Shown here piece by piece: positions 1 to 12,384 of a stretch of DNA of 35,248 bases; position 1 is the stretch's first letter; each line of letters begins with the position of its first letter. The notes beneath the pieces were generated by a model. The model saw only the letters and a list, made by a program, of their open reading frames with translations, made no database searches and had not been told where the DNA came from. A program made the position numbers and the translations under genes. Source of the DNA: Mollicutes bacterium (GTDB taxonomy: Bacteria > Bacillota_I > Bacilli_A > Izemoplasmatales > Izemoplasmataceae); NCBI GenBank assembly GCA_003552275.1, contig PUKL01000146.1:1-35248 (forward strand), given 5' to 3'.

Positions 1-2864
1 AAATCCCTCTGGGCGATCTTGTAGCCGCTGCCGAGTTCGGTGAACTCCTTGATGGCCTGTAAGCGTTTGGCCGCCTCCTCGTTGAGTTTCTTCTCCTTGT
101 CGTACATGAGATAGCTGTAGGCGATGCGGTTGCTTCGGCCGACACGTCCGCGGATCTGATAGAGTTGGGCCAGACCGAGCCGGTCGGCGTCATGGACGAT
201 CAACGTGTTGGCATTGGGGATGTCCAGACCGGTCTCGATGATGGTCGTGGAGACGAGCACGTCGAAATGATGGTCGAGAAAGCCTCGCATCACGTTTTCG
301 AGCTTGAACCTCTCCATCTGACCGTGAGCGACCCCGATGCGGGCGTCGGGGACAAGCCGGCGCAAGTTGTGGGCCACCTCGTCGATCGTCTCGATGCGGT
401 TGTGGAGGTAGAAGACCTGTCCTTCCCTTCCCAGTTCGCGTTCGATGGCGTCTTTGATGACGTGGTCGTTCCGCCTCAGGACATAGGTCTGTACGGGGAA
501 ACGGTCCTTGGGCGGGGTCTCGATGACACTCATCTGTTTGACGTCGGTCATCGCCATCTGCAGAGTTCTCGGAATCGGTGTCGCCGACAACGACAAAACG
601 TCGATGTCCAATTTCAGTTGTTTGATCCTCTCCTTGTGTTCGACGCCGAATCGTTGTTCTTCGTCGACGATGAGCAGGCCGAGGTCTTTATAGCGTATGT
701 CTTTCGAAAGCAATCGGTGGGTGCCGATGATGACATCGACCGTGCCTTCCTCGATCCCCTTGATGAACTCTTTCTGTCTTTTCCTTCTGACAAAACGATT
801 CAAAAGGGCCACTTTCACCCCGTGGGCCTCGAGTCGGTCCTTGAAGGTGTAATAGTGCTGTCTTGAAAGGACGGTCGTGGGGGCGAGATAGACGGCCTGC
901 TTGTTGTCGAGGACGGCTTTGAAGGCGGCCCGGAGGGCCACTTCCGTCTTGCCGTAGCCGACATCGCCGCAGATGAGCCTGTCCATCGGCGTCTCGCTTT
1001 CCATGTCGGCTTTCACGGCTTCGATCGCTTTCTTTTGATCATCGGTCTCTTCGTACTGAAACTCCGCTTCGAAGTCCGTCATCAGATCCGTGTCTTCGCT
1101 GAAAGCGTGTCCCTTCACGCGCTTTCTCGCCGCATAGAGCTCGATGAGGCCCGCGGCGATGTCGGCGGCCTTCTTGCGGACCCGACGTTTCGTTTTCGCC
1201 CATTCGGTGCTGCCGAGCTTGTTGAGTTTGGGGACCGTCCCTTCCCCGGCCACGAAACGCTGGATGAGATGAATGCTCTCGACGGGGATGTAGAGTTTGT
1301 CGTCCCCCTTGTAGGCGATGACGATATAGTCGTTCGTCTTGTCCTGCACCTCCATGGTCTCGATGCCGAGGAATCTGCCGATCCCGTGGTCGTAGTGGAC
1401 GATGTAGTCGCCTTTTTGCAGGGACTCGGCCGTGGGGACCCTTTCTGTATCCTTGAACACCCGTCGGCGGCGTTTGGCCGTCTTCGGTGAGACCTCCTTG
1501 AAGATGTCGGTGTCCGAAACAAGAACGAAAGAGGCGTCGAACCATTCGAACGAGAGGGGGTTCTCCCGGACGACGAGGTTCACTTTCTTCTTGAACGGTT
1601 CATCGGAGCTTCCCAAGATTTGATAGGGGACCTTCCCCTCGAGCAGACCGGCGAGCCGGTCGAGGCGTTTCTCGTCGCTGAGGGTCACGAGGACGGTCAC
1701 ATGCCCTTCGTAACGCTTGAGGTCCTTCATGAACATGTGGATGTTGTTGTTGTAGCGGATTCCTTCTTTGACACGCAAAGGAATGCGTACGGAAGAAGCC
1801 TCCTCCATCGGCAGGGGATTCAGGGCGATCCGTTTATCGTAGGTGATCCTGTCGGGATCCTTGAGGAAAGAGAATCCCAGTCGGGGATAGTCGCCCGCCT
1901 CCATCATCCATTCGGCGAGATCGTCCCGGATGTGGGCGTAGGCGCTCTTGATCCGTTCATGGTCGATGGTCACAAGCAAAGGGTCGTCCAGATAGTCGGC
2001 GATGGTTTCCGGCTCTTCATCCATAAAAGCCATATAGCGACCCAACTGGTCTTTCTTCTCATGGTTCTCCAAGGCTTCCAATTCTTCGTTGACCCTGTTT
2101 TTCGTCTCCGCGGAGAAATCCTCCCGTTCAAATTTGCGGCGGACGTTGTTCTCGATGACGGCGAAATCTTCGGCCGTATAGAAAAACTCGTCCCGCGGCG
2201 TCAGGGTGAAGGAGTCGATCCTCTCTTGGGAGCGTTGGGTCTTGACATCGAAATGCCGGAGCGAGTCGATCTCCGTGTCGAAAAAATCGATGCGCACCGG
2301 TTGGTCGTGATCGGGAAGATAGATGTCGACGATACTGCCCCGATGAGCGAACTCCCCCACCTTCTCCACTGTCGGTGTGGCTTGATAGCCGAGTTCGACG
2401 AGTCTTGCGAAGAACGTCTCGAAATCGACATCGTCCCCGACCTTGAAGGTCGCATACACATCTTCGAAACGCTGGCGGGGAAGAAGTTGTTTCACGAGGC
2501 CGGTGGTGTGTGTCACGATGAGCCGCTTGTTCTTTCCGAAGAGGTTCCTCACCGTCTCTAGCCGCTGGAATTTCAGATCCTCGCTCATCGCGAGCATCTC
2601 GGTGGTCAGAAATTCATCTTGCGGAAAGAAGCCCACCTCCGTATCAAGCAAGGTGGTGAGGCTGTCATAGGTCTTTTGGGCATGATAGAGGTTGTGGTTG
2701 ACGACGAGGATGTCCCGTTCGGTCATGTGATGCAAGGCGATGACGAAAAACACGGCGAACGCTTCCGTGGTGTTGGTGATTTCGATGGTTCGTTTCGTCT
2801 TCAGCGCTTCGGAAAAACTACGGAGAACCTCCGTGTCTTCCAACAACGAGAGCAGTCTATTCAT
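1..2864 (-). CDS. mfd: Transcription-repair coupling factor Mfd (partial; C-terminus beyond the left window edge)
   Basis: Open minus-strand frame from ATG at 2864 ([15 protein letters not shown]...) to the window edge; contains the Mfd helicase Walker A context [18 protein letters not shown] near 950-990, in frame with the start. Missing from the ORF track because it is not closed. Confidence 0.95.
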   Translation of the reverse strand, partial: MNRLLSLLEDTEVLRSFSEALKTKRTIEITNTTEAFAVFFVIALHHMTERDILVVNHNLYHAQKTYDSLTTLLDTEVGFFPQDEFLTTEMLAMSEDLKFQRLETVRNLFGKNKRLIVTHTTGLVKQLLPRQRFEDVYATFKVGDDVDFETFFARLVELGYQATPTVEKVGEFAHRGSIVDIYLPDHDQPVRIDFFDTEIDSLRHFDVKTQRSQERIDSFTLTPRDEFFYTAEDFAVIENNVRRKFEREDFSAETKNRVNEELEALENHEKKDQLGRYMAFMDEEPETIADYLDDPLLVTIDHERIKSAYAHIRDDLAEWMMEAGDYPRLGFSFLKDPDRITYDKRIALNPLPMEEASSVRIPLRVKEGIRYNNNIHMFMKDLKRYEGHVTVLVTLSDEKRLDRLAGLLEGKVPYQILGSSDEPFKKKVNLVVRENPLSFEWFDASFVLVSDTDIFKEVSPKTAKRRRRVFKDTERVPTAESLQKGDYIVHYDHGIGRFLGIETMEVQDKTNDYIVIAYKGDDKLYIPVESIHLIQRFVAGEGTVPKLNKLGSTEWAKTKRRVRKKAADIAAGLIELYAARKRVKGHAFSEDTDLMTDFEAEFQYEETDDQKKAIEAVKADMESETPMDRLICGDVGYGKTEVALRAAFKAVLDNKQAVYLAPTTVLSRQHYYTFKDRLEAHGVKVALLNRFVRRKRQKEFIKGIEEGTVDVIIGTHRLLSKDIRYKDLGLLIVDEEQRFGVEHKERIKQLKLDIDVLSLSATPIPRTLQMAMTDVKQMSVIETPPKDRFPVQTYVLRRNDHVIKDAIERELGREGQVFYLHNRIETIDEVAHNLRRLVPDARIGVAHGQMERFKLENVMRGFLDHHFDVLVSTTIIETGLDIPNANTLIVHDADRLGLAQLYQIRGRVGRSNRIAYSYLMYDKEKKLNEEAAKRLQAIKEFTELGSGYKIAQRD

Positions 2865-2939
2865 GCAGAACCTCCACGCAGACGAGCGGACGTCCGGCGG
2901 GGGACGCCCGTGATCAAGTCAAACTTTCGTGTCCGCTTC

Positions 2940-3521
2940 TCAATCGTCGTTCTCGTCATGTTCATTTGCGCGTACATTGTGTCTGTTCATGAGCGTGGTG
3001 AAATCTTCGTCGTCGGCGAGGGCCTCGATGATCTCCGTGACTTCACGGATGCTCTCGATGACCGTATCCCCCTCTTCCTCGACAAACCGGGAGAGGACGT
3101 AATCGCTCGCATCGAGGCGGCCGCTGTCGCCGATACCGAACCGGATGCGTTTGAAGGTATCTTCGCCGAGATGGGCGAGGATGGACGAAAGCCCCTTGTG
3201 GCCTCCCGTCCCCCCTTTTTCCCGCAAGCGGAGCCTTCCCACTCCGAGATCGAGGTCGTCATGGATGACGACGAGTTCGGTGAGGGGGATCCGATAATAG
3301 TCCAACGCCGCTTTCACACTCTCTCCCGAGAGGTTCATGTAGGTCGTGGGTTTCAAGAGGAGCGTGTCTTTGTGGCGGGCGATGCTACCCTTGATTTTCT
3401 TCTGGTGCTTGAAAGCGAGACCCTTCTTGGATGCAAAGGCCTCCAGACAGAGAAATCCGATGTTATGGCGGGTCCGTGCATATTTCCTGCCGGGATTGCC
3501 GAGCCCTGCGACGAGTCTCAT
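2940..3521 (-). CDS. pth: Peptidyl-tRNA hydrolase
   Basis: 193 aa, MRLVAGLGNPGRKYARTRHNIGFLCLEAFA... typical Pth N-terminus; TYMNLSGESV and GTGGHKGLSSI motifs. Confidence 0.96.
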   Translation of the reverse strand: MRLVAGLGNPGRKYARTRHNIGFLCLEAFASKKGLAFKHQKKIKGSIARHKDTLLLKPTTYMNLSGESVKAALDYYRIPLTELVVIHDDLDLGVGRLRLREKGGTGGHKGLSSILAHLGEDTFKRIRFGIGDSGRLDASDYVLSRFVEEEGDTVIESIREVTEIIEALADDEDFTTLMNRHNVRANEHDENDD

Positions 3522-4132
3522 TTTTTCTTCGGCTTGATGACGAGGTGGCGTTTGTCCTTTTCGCCCTCGGATTTGGTGTAGACGTCGTTCCAGTCGGCAA
3601 GCTTGGTGTGGATGATGCGCCTTTCGTAGGCGTTCATCGGGCTCAGCTTGACTTCGGTCTTCGTTCGTGCGACTTCCTTCGCCGTCTGGGTGGCGAGAAT
3701 CTCCAGCTTCTTCTTGCGGTTTTTCCTGTACCCGCCGATATCGACGACAACAAGAAGATATTTCTCGGTGTAGACATTCAACAGGTTCCTGAGATATGCC
3801 TGGATCCCTTCGAGAGTCTTGCCGTTCTTACCGATGAGCACGGGGTTGGCGTCCGTGTCACAATCATAGACGACCTCCCCCTCGGCGGGCTGTTCGACTT
3901 GGATCTCGGCCTTGATGCGCATATCGGCGAAAAGGGTGGCCAGGGTCTCCCGGCCGAGCTCGACGGGGTCCGTATCGATCGATGCTTCGACCTCATAGCC
4001 TTTCCTTATGCCCAAAAGGCCTTTGATCTGCTTGGTCTCGAATTTGATGTGACGACGGTTGACACGGAGTCTCTCTTCGGCGATCTCCTTCGCTTCATCG
4101 AGTGTTTTTGCCTCGAATGTGACTTTGTTCAT
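3518..4132 (-). CDS. jag: Jag/KhpB-type RNA-binding protein (Jag-N, KH, R3H)
   Basis: MNKVTFEAKTLDEAKEIAEERL; KH motif VLIGKNGKTLEGIQ; R3H region MNAYERRIIH. Start at 4132 chosen because it has a better placed GGGTGAG ribosome site than the upstream GTG at 4147. Confidence 0.93.
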   Translation of the reverse strand: MNKVTFEAKTLDEAKEIAEERLRVNRRHIKFETKQIKGLLGIRKGYEVEASIDTDPVELGRETLATLFADMRIKAEIQVEQPAEGEVVYDCDTDANPVLIGKNGKTLEGIQAYLRNLLNVYTEKYLLVVVDIGGYRKNRKKKLEILATQTAKEVARTKTEVKLSPMNAYERRIIHTKLADWNDVYTKSEGEKDKRHLVIKPKKK

Positions 4133-4143
4133 GTAACTCACCC

Positions 4144-5433
4144 TCACGCGCTTTCTTTGTTCGCAAAGAATTTCTGGTACGTCCGTTTGCGGTTCACATA
4201 AGTCTGGACGAACTGGAAGAGGTTACCGATGATCCAGTAGAAGGCGATGCCCAGGTTCGTGAACGCGATCGCCGTCAGCATGATGACCATGAAATACATC
4301 ATGTACTTCATCGTCTTTTGGGTCTGTTGCTGCTGGGCGGTCTCGTATTTCTTGTTCCGCATGTATTCGGGACGCTTCTGGGCGTACCGTTGATAGAGGA
4401 ACATGGTGACACCGACAATGCCCGCGAGGAGGAAGAACTGCCAGTTCTCGACGAGTCCGAACCCGTCGGGTTCCGCTTGGAAATCGAACCACAGGAACCT
4501 GTAGTTCAAATCTTGATAGCGTTCGGTCAGAGGCAGCCTTCGCACCACCTGATACATCGCGATGAAGATCGGCATCTGTAAGAAGGGGAAGAGGCAGCCC
4601 AACGGGTTGATGTTGTATTTTCGATAGAGCTGGAGCTGCTCCTGTTGAAACTTCTGTTGGCTCGCTTGGTCCTTTTTGTCCTGGTATTTCTCTTTGAGTT
4701 TCTCGATCTCCGGCTGTGCGATCGCCAAGTTCGCACTCATGGCGGTGGTCTTGGAATAGATCGGCCACCCGACAATCCGGATGATGAGGGTCATGATGAG
4801 CAACCCCACGATGTAGAACCCTCCGAGCGTCCGGCTGATGTTGTAGATGATGTCCGCGAGTTGCCTGACGATCCATTGAACCCAGCCGAAACCGCTGATG
4901 TCGCCGGTCTCGTCGGTGAAATCCGTGAAAGTCTGGGTGTAGGTGGCGGGATCGTCGTCATGTTCGGTCCAGGTCACGGACTGGATGAGCGGTTGTCCTT
5001 CGGCCCTTTGGATCCTGAGGGTGACGGTCCCCGAGATTTCCAGGTCCGAGAGGGTCAGTGTGTGTAGCTCCCTCGCAGGGCCGTCATATTCCATCTCCCC
5101 GACGAGATTGTCGTCGAGAAGGACCTCGATGGCGACGAGTGTATCGAACTCATGTCTGGTGAACTCGATCTCGAGCTCGTCGATTCCTTTGTCCAACGTG
5201 ACCCTGATGTGTCCGTTCTCTCCGAGCCGGGCCCGATCGGTGTCCCGGATCGCGCTCCGGTATGTCCACTCGTGGTCGCCGACACCGTCGAAGAGTCCGT
5301 CGGCGTAGGTCGTCTCCTCACCGACGTAATCGATGGGTCTTGTGTAGTGTTCGGTGTTACATCCGCTCAAGAGAAACATGCTGCCGATGACCAGCAGGAG
5401 CATGAGCGTCTTCACAATGGTCTTATGTCTCAT
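4144..5433 (-). CDS. yidC: Membrane protein insertase YidC/OxaA, lipoprotein form
   Basis: Lipobox FLLSGC near the N-terminus; C-terminal insertase core (IVGWPIYSKTTAMSANLAIAQPEIEKLKEKYQDK...NPLGCLFPFLQMPIFIAMYQVVRR); located between rnpA and jag. Confidence 0.95.
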   Translation of the reverse strand: MRHKTIVKTLMLLLVIGSMFLLSGCNTEHYTRPIDYVGEETTYADGLFDGVGDHEWTYRSAIRDTDRARLGENGHIRVTLDKGIDELEIEFTRHEFDTLVAIEVLLDDNLVGEMEYDGPARELHTLTLSDLEISGTVTLRIQRAEGQPLIQSVTWTEHDDDPATYTQTFTDFTDETGDISGFGWVQWIVRQLADIIYNISRTLGGFYIVGLLIMTLIIRIVGWPIYSKTTAMSANLAIAQPEIEKLKEKYQDKKDQASQQKFQQEQLQLYRKYNINPLGCLFPFLQMPIFIAMYQVVRRLPLTERYQDLNYRFLWFDFQAEPDGFGLVENWQFFLLAGIVGVTMFLYQRYAQKRPEYMRNKKYETAQQQQTQKTMKYMMYFMVIMLTAIAFTNLGIAFYWIIGNLFQFVQTYVNRKRTYQKFFANKESA

Positions 5434-5780
5434 CTTCTCACCTCTCGGTTGTTGAGTTTGATTCGGTGCTTTTTCACCAATTTCACGAGTTCTCTTTCCA
5501 ATTCTTCAAACCGCAGTTTCGCAGACCGGGCATGGACGATGACAAAGAGGTCGATGTTCTCATGGATGTCCAGATCCTTGATGATCATGCGGATTTGGCG
5601 CTTGACTTTATTGCGCCGCACAGCTTTGCCGAATTTTTGGGGGACACTGATCGCGTAACGAAAATGTCCTTTCTTCCCCGCCCCCTTGTAGACGCTGAAA
5701 TAGGCGTTCCTTCTCACATTCCCCGCCTCAAGGAGTTCTTTGATCTCGTCAGGTTTCTTGATACGGAACTTTTTTTTCAC
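5430..5780 (-). CDS. rnpA: Ribonuclease P protein component
   Basis: 116 aa, RNYFSVYKG-like N-terminus and KFGKAVRRNKVKRQIRMIIKD signature; adjacent to rpmH. Confidence 0.96.
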   Translation of the reverse strand: MKKKFRIKKPDEIKELLEAGNVRRNAYFSVYKGAGKKGHFRYAISVPQKFGKAVRRNKVKRQIRMIIKDLDIHENIDLFVIVHARSAKLRFEELERELVKLVKKHRIKLNNREVRR

Positions 5781-5825
5781 CCGTCCACCTCCGGTCGTTC
5801 GTGCTGTCTCGGTGTTTCAATGAAA

Positions 5826-5854
5826 AACACCTGAAATAAATCTTTTCAGGTGTT
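5826..5854 (-). terminator. Hairpin with T-run downstream of rpmH (terminator/attenuator before rnpA)
   Basis: Minus strand AACACCTGAAA-AGATTTA-TTTCAGGTGTT followed by TTTC; 11-bp stem. Confidence 0.7.
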
Positions 5855-5891
5855 CACAGGTCGTAAAGATTCGTTTCTACGTATGTGATTG

Positions 5892-6026
5892 TCAGGGCGA
5901 CAGACGGCTGCGTTTCTTCAAACGTCTACGCGCAAGCACTCTTCGCCCCGCGGGCGAGGACATGCGTTTACGAAAGCCGTGCTTCCGTGCTTTCTTTTTC
6001 CGGTTGGGCTGATAAGTCCTTTTCAT
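5892..6026 (-). CDS. rpmH: 50S ribosomal protein L34
   Basis: Translates as [44 protein letters not shown]; 44 aa, below the ORF-track cutoff; canonical L34. Confidence 0.97.
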   Translation of the reverse strand: MKRTYQPNRKKKARKHGFRKRMSSPAGRRVLARRRLKKRSRLSP

Positions 6027-6068
6027 GGGTAACACCTCCAACACTGCGGCGAAACCGCGCGTTTATAG

Positions 6069-6097
6069 ATTATATACAATCCGCCTTTCTCTGTCAA
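6069..6097 (-). promoter_or_regulatory. Sigma-A-type promoter for rpmH
   Basis: Minus strand TTGACA (6097-6092), 17-nt spacer, TATAAT (6074-6069). Confidence 0.8.
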
Positions 6098-6140
6098 CTA
6101 ATAATGGGAATTCCTTGTCTTTGGAATTATTCCAAAGAAG

Positions 6141-6319
6141 TTTTCCACAGTCGAAAACAGCGTGGAGTTCGTGTTTCCGCAATGAGGTGTGTGGAAAAGT
6201 GGAAACGGGGATACCTCCCCGATGTGGAAAAGTGGAAAGTGTGTTTTTTGCCTTTGTTTGGCTTTGGTAAGTGTCGAGACCCGTGTGTGGAAAGACAGTG
6301 GAAAGATAAGTTTTCCACA
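6141..6319. promoter_or_regulatory. oriC: oriC DnaA-box cluster upstream of dnaA
   Basis: TTTTCCACA at 6141-6149 and 6311-6319; reverse-orientation TGTGGAAAA at 6190-6198 and 6223-6231; TGTGGAAAG at 6286-6294; AT-rich stretch 6320-6350 follows; lies between rpmH and dnaA. Confidence 0.85.
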
Positions 6320-6360
6320 TTTTTCGTTGATAAATTCTTGTTTTTTTTGTCATTGTGTTG

Positions 6361-6369
6361 TGCTAGAAT
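6361..6369 (+). promoter_or_regulatory. Extended -10 promoter for dnaA
   Basis: TGCTAGAAT at 6361-6369; ribosome site GGGAGGTG before ATG 6393; no good -35 seen. Confidence 0.5.
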
Positions 6370-6392
6370 AGAATTCCCCGGGAGGTGAAATC

Positions 6393-7772
6393 ATGAACGA
6401 ACACATCGACATATGGCACGAAATCAAAGGCCAGCTCGAGATGCAGCTCGAAGACAGCACTTTTGAAGAGATCTTCGCGTCTGTCGACTCCGTCTACAAG
6501 GTGAAGAACAATTACGTCTATCTCATGGTCGACAACGAGTTCATAAAAAAGCGGATTGAGCTCGTCTATCTACAAAAGATGAACCGTCTTTTGGAGAACT
6601 ATGTCGATGAGCGTTATGAATACCGTCTCATCACCAAAGACCAAGCCGAAAAGGATATGAGCAACGAGAAGACTTTCGGGGTCAATGTTCCCGATCACAA
6701 AGAATACGAGGAGGCCCACCTGAACGCAAACTTGAACCCTTCCTACACGTTCAGCAATTTCGTCGTGGGTCATTCCAACCGCTTGGCCTATACTTCGGCG
6801 ATCAAGATTGCCGACCAACCCGGGATTGTCGCCAATCCCCTTTACATTTTCGGCGATGTGGGGCTCGGCAAGACCCATCTCATGCAATGCATCGGCAACT
6901 ATATCCTGGAGGGCGACATCAACAAGAGGGTCCTCTATGTCAAGGCCGACCAGTTCGTCGAAGACTACGTCCGTTATGCGAGCAAAAAGAAATACAGCGA
7001 ATTCAACAACATCTATCGCGCCGTCGACGTCCTTCTTGTCGACGACATCCAATTCCTCGCCAAGAAAGAGAAATCCCAAGAGGAGTTCTTCAAACTCTTC
7101 GAGCAGCTCCACAACCAACAAAAGCAGATCGTGATCACTTCGGACCGCAAAGCGAGCGACCTCCAAGATATCATGAACCGTTTGACGTCCCGCTTTTCTT
7201 GGGGAGTCACCGTCGATATCAACCGGCCCGACCTGGACCATCGCATCAAAATCCTGGAGAAGAAGCTCCTCGCCGAGACGAGCGAGACCGACATGATCCC
7301 CGACAAAGTCTTGGAATATATCGCCAGCGTGTTCGACAACAATGTCCGCGAGCTTGAAGGCGCATTGAAACGCGTCCTTTTCTATTGTACCGCATTCGAT
7401 TACGATTTCACCGTGAAAAATGCGGAAATCGCCCTCGAGAATCTCGTCCGTCCCCGCCGCGGCGAACACGACTTCCTCCGCAACAAGATCCGCAACCTTC
7501 TTTCGGTCGTCAGCGATTACTACAGCATCTCGACGAACGACCTCATTTCCAAAAAGAGGTCCCGTCAATACGTATACCCCCGACAGATCGCCATGCATCT
7601 CATCAAAGAACTCTATGACCTTCCCTACAAGCGAATCGGCACATATTTCAGCAACCGTGACCACTCCACCGTCATGCATTCCATCGAAAAAGTCAACAAT
7701 GAAATCCAACTGGATCACAATGTGAAGAATGATGTTGAAAAACTCAAACACAAGTGTGGAGAAAACTCTTGA
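6393..7772 (+). CDS. dnaA: Chromosomal replication initiator DnaA
   Basis: 459 aa; NPLYIFGDVGLGKTHLMQ Walker A, DVLLVDDIQFLAKKE Walker B, C-terminal DNA-binding signature GTYFSNRDHSTVMHSIEK. Confidence 0.98.
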   Translation: MNEHIDIWHEIKGQLEMQLEDSTFEEIFASVDSVYKVKNNYVYLMVDNEFIKKRIELVYLQKMNRLLENYVDERYEYRLITKDQAEKDMSNEKTFGVNVPDHKEYEEAHLNANLNPSYTFSNFVVGHSNRLAYTSAIKIADQPGIVANPLYIFGDVGLGKTHLMQCIGNYILEGDINKRVLYVKADQFVEDYVRYASKKKYSEFNNIYRAVDVLLVDDIQFLAKKEKSQEEFFKLFEQLHNQQKQIVITSDRKASDLQDIMNRLTSRFSWGVTVDINRPDLDHRIKILEKKLLAETSETDMIPDKVLEYIASVFDNNVRELEGALKRVLFYCTAFDYDFTVKNAEIALENLVRPRRGEHDFLRNKIRNLLSVVSDYYSISTNDLISKKRSRQYVYPRQIAMHLIKELYDLPYKRIGTYFSNRDHSTVMHSIEKVNNEIQLDHNVKNDVEKLKHKCGENS

Positions 7773-7799
7773 AAATCCCCACATGGATAGCTCCTTTTG

Positions 7800-7808
7800 T
7801 GGTATAAT
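7800..7808 (+). promoter_or_regulatory. Extended -10 promoter for dnaN
   Basis: TGGTATAAT at 7800-7808 in the dnaA-dnaN intergenic region. Confidence 0.45.
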
Positions 7809-7903
7809 AGATATGAAATGGAGAGATTTCCCCATTTCCACAAGACACCAATAACCAATAACAAAAAAAGAAAACAATGAATGAATGAAACCGAGGTGAG
7901 GAC

Positions 7904-9028
7904 ATGCACATCAAAGTGAACAAGGACAGATTGCTCTATCATCTGCTTATCGCTCAAAAAGCTCTCTCCAGCAAAACGCCCAATCCGGCTTTGCAAGGAA
8001 TCAAGATCGATGTTGAAGGGAGCTCCCTCGCCATCACCACCAGCAATTCCGACATATCCATCAAAGTCTTGATGGAAGGAAACGGACTCGAGGTGGAAAA
8101 AGAAGGCTCCGTTCTTGTTCCCGGTAAGTACTTCATCGAGATCGTGAGAAAACTCGACGGACAAATGGTGTCTCTCACGGAAGGGGAAGACAACCTTCTC
8201 CGCATCGAAGCCGACCATTCCGACATCACCCTCAATCTCCTCGATCTCGAGGACTATCCCAACATCGTTTTCAAGAAACAGACGGATGTCATAGAGGTCA
8301 ACGTCCGGACATTGAAGACCATCATCCGGCAGACGGCTTTCGCCACATCGACCATTGAAAACAGACCCATCCTCACCGGTGTGAACTTCACCATAGACGG
8401 CGAACAACTGACAGGTGTCGCCACCGACAGTTATCGACTGAGCCAAAAGAAAATCCGGCTCGAGAACACCTACGACCCCATGAATGTCATCATCCCGGGA
8501 AAAAGCTTGGAAGAACTCATGAAGATCCTCGAAAACAACCAAGAGAATGTCAGGATACACTTCGACCAGAACCGTGTCCTGTTCGAATACGACAACGTGC
8601 TCTTCCTGTCGAGACTCCTCGAAGGGAGCTACCCCGAGACCGGGAAACTCATCCCCGAGGAATATCCCGTGCAAATCAAGTTCAATAAAGAACAACTCAT
8701 CACCGCCATCGAACGGGCGAGCCTCCTCTCGAGCCGGGACGGCAAGAACGCCATCGTGAAGCTCGACGTCCGCCAGGACAACGTGGTCGAGATCTCCTCG
8801 AACTCTCCCGAGATCGGCCGGGTGCTCGAAGAAGTCCATCCCGTGGACGAAATTGTCGGGTCCCCCTTGAAGATCGCCTTCAGTTCGAAATACATCCTCG
8901 AAGCTCTGCGGGTGTTCAACTCCAGTGAGGTCACCGTCAAGTTCACCGGAGAGATACGTCCTTTCGTTCTGACAGGCGAATACGACGAAGACATGTTACA
9001 ACTCGTTCTACCCGTGAAAACCGATTAG
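7904..9028 (+). CDS. dnaN: DNA polymerase III beta sliding clamp
   Basis: 374 aa, directly downstream of dnaA; IENRPILTGVNFTIDGEQLTGVATDSYRLS and C-terminal MLQLVLPVKTD. Confidence 0.97.
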   Translation: MHIKVNKDRLLYHLLIAQKALSSKTPNPALQGIKIDVEGSSLAITTSNSDISIKVLMEGNGLEVEKEGSVLVPGKYFIEIVRKLDGQMVSLTEGEDNLLRIEADHSDITLNLLDLEDYPNIVFKKQTDVIEVNVRTLKTIIRQTAFATSTIENRPILTGVNFTIDGEQLTGVATDSYRLSQKKIRLENTYDPMNVIIPGKSLEELMKILENNQENVRIHFDQNRVLFEYDNVLFLSRLLEGSYPETGKLIPEEYPVQIKFNKEQLITAIERASLLSSRDGKNAIVKLDVRQDNVVEISSNSPEIGRVLEEVHPVDEIVGSPLKIAFSSKYILEALRVFNSSEVTVKFTGEIRPFVLTGEYDEDMLQLVLPVKTD

Positions 9029-9033
9029 AAAGC

Positions 9034-9062
9034 AAAAAAACCACGAATCGTGGTTTTTTTTT
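9034..9062 (+). terminator. Rho-independent terminator after dnaN
   Basis: AAAAAAACCACGA-ATCGTGGTTTTTTTTT. Confidence 0.85.
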
Positions 9063-9103
9063 GCGTTGATGGGCGGGCGGACCTTCTTTTCTCTCTAGAT
9101 TTA

Positions 9104-9112
9104 TGATATAAT
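9104..9112 (+). promoter_or_regulatory. Extended -10 promoter for yaaA-recF-gyrB
   Basis: TGATATAAT at 9104-9112, directly after the dnaN terminator. Confidence 0.5.
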
Positions 9113-9157
9113 ATATAAAGAAGTATATATGAAAGAAAACGAGGAAGTGTGCCGACG

Positions 9158-9359
9158 ATGGAGAAGATTTCGATCACGACCGAACACATCACGCTGGGAC
9201 AGTTTTTGAAGTATGTCAATCATGTGAGCACCGGCGGCGAAGCCAAAGTTTTCCTTGCGGAAGGCAAAGTCCGTGTGGACGGTGAAAGAGAGACTCGCCG
9301 CGGTAGGAAACTGTATCCCGGCTCGGTGGTGGAAATCGATCCCGGAGGGAAATACGAGA

Positions 9360-9379
<20 letters not shown>
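9158..9379 (+). CDS. yaaA: S4-domain RNA-binding protein, YaaA/RlbA-like
   Basis: MEKISITTEHITLGQFLKYVNHVSTGGEAKVFLAEGKVRVDGERETRRGRKLYPGSVVEI: small S4 domain between dnaN and recF. ATG 9158 preferred over GTG 9149. Confidence 0.88.
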
Positions 9380-12372
<2,993 letters not shown>

Positions 12373-12384
12373 GAGCAGATAGCC

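Noticed and set aside
165-3581. Several long plus-strand ORFs (165-866, 1035-1490, 1620-2561, 2619-3581)
   Set aside because: Antisense of mfd and pth, which have clear motifs on the minus strand; the plus-strand translations show no domain signature.
5885-6388. ORFs over the rpmH-dnaA gap (5885-6388 plus, 6063-6353 minus)
   Set aside because: They overlap rpmH, its promoter and the DnaA boxes; repeats such as VEKWK/FHFST are translations of the box repeats, not protein.
6570-8839. Long minus-strand ORFs 6570-7877 and 7715-8839
   Set aside because: Complement of dnaA and dnaN; codon-bias artefacts.
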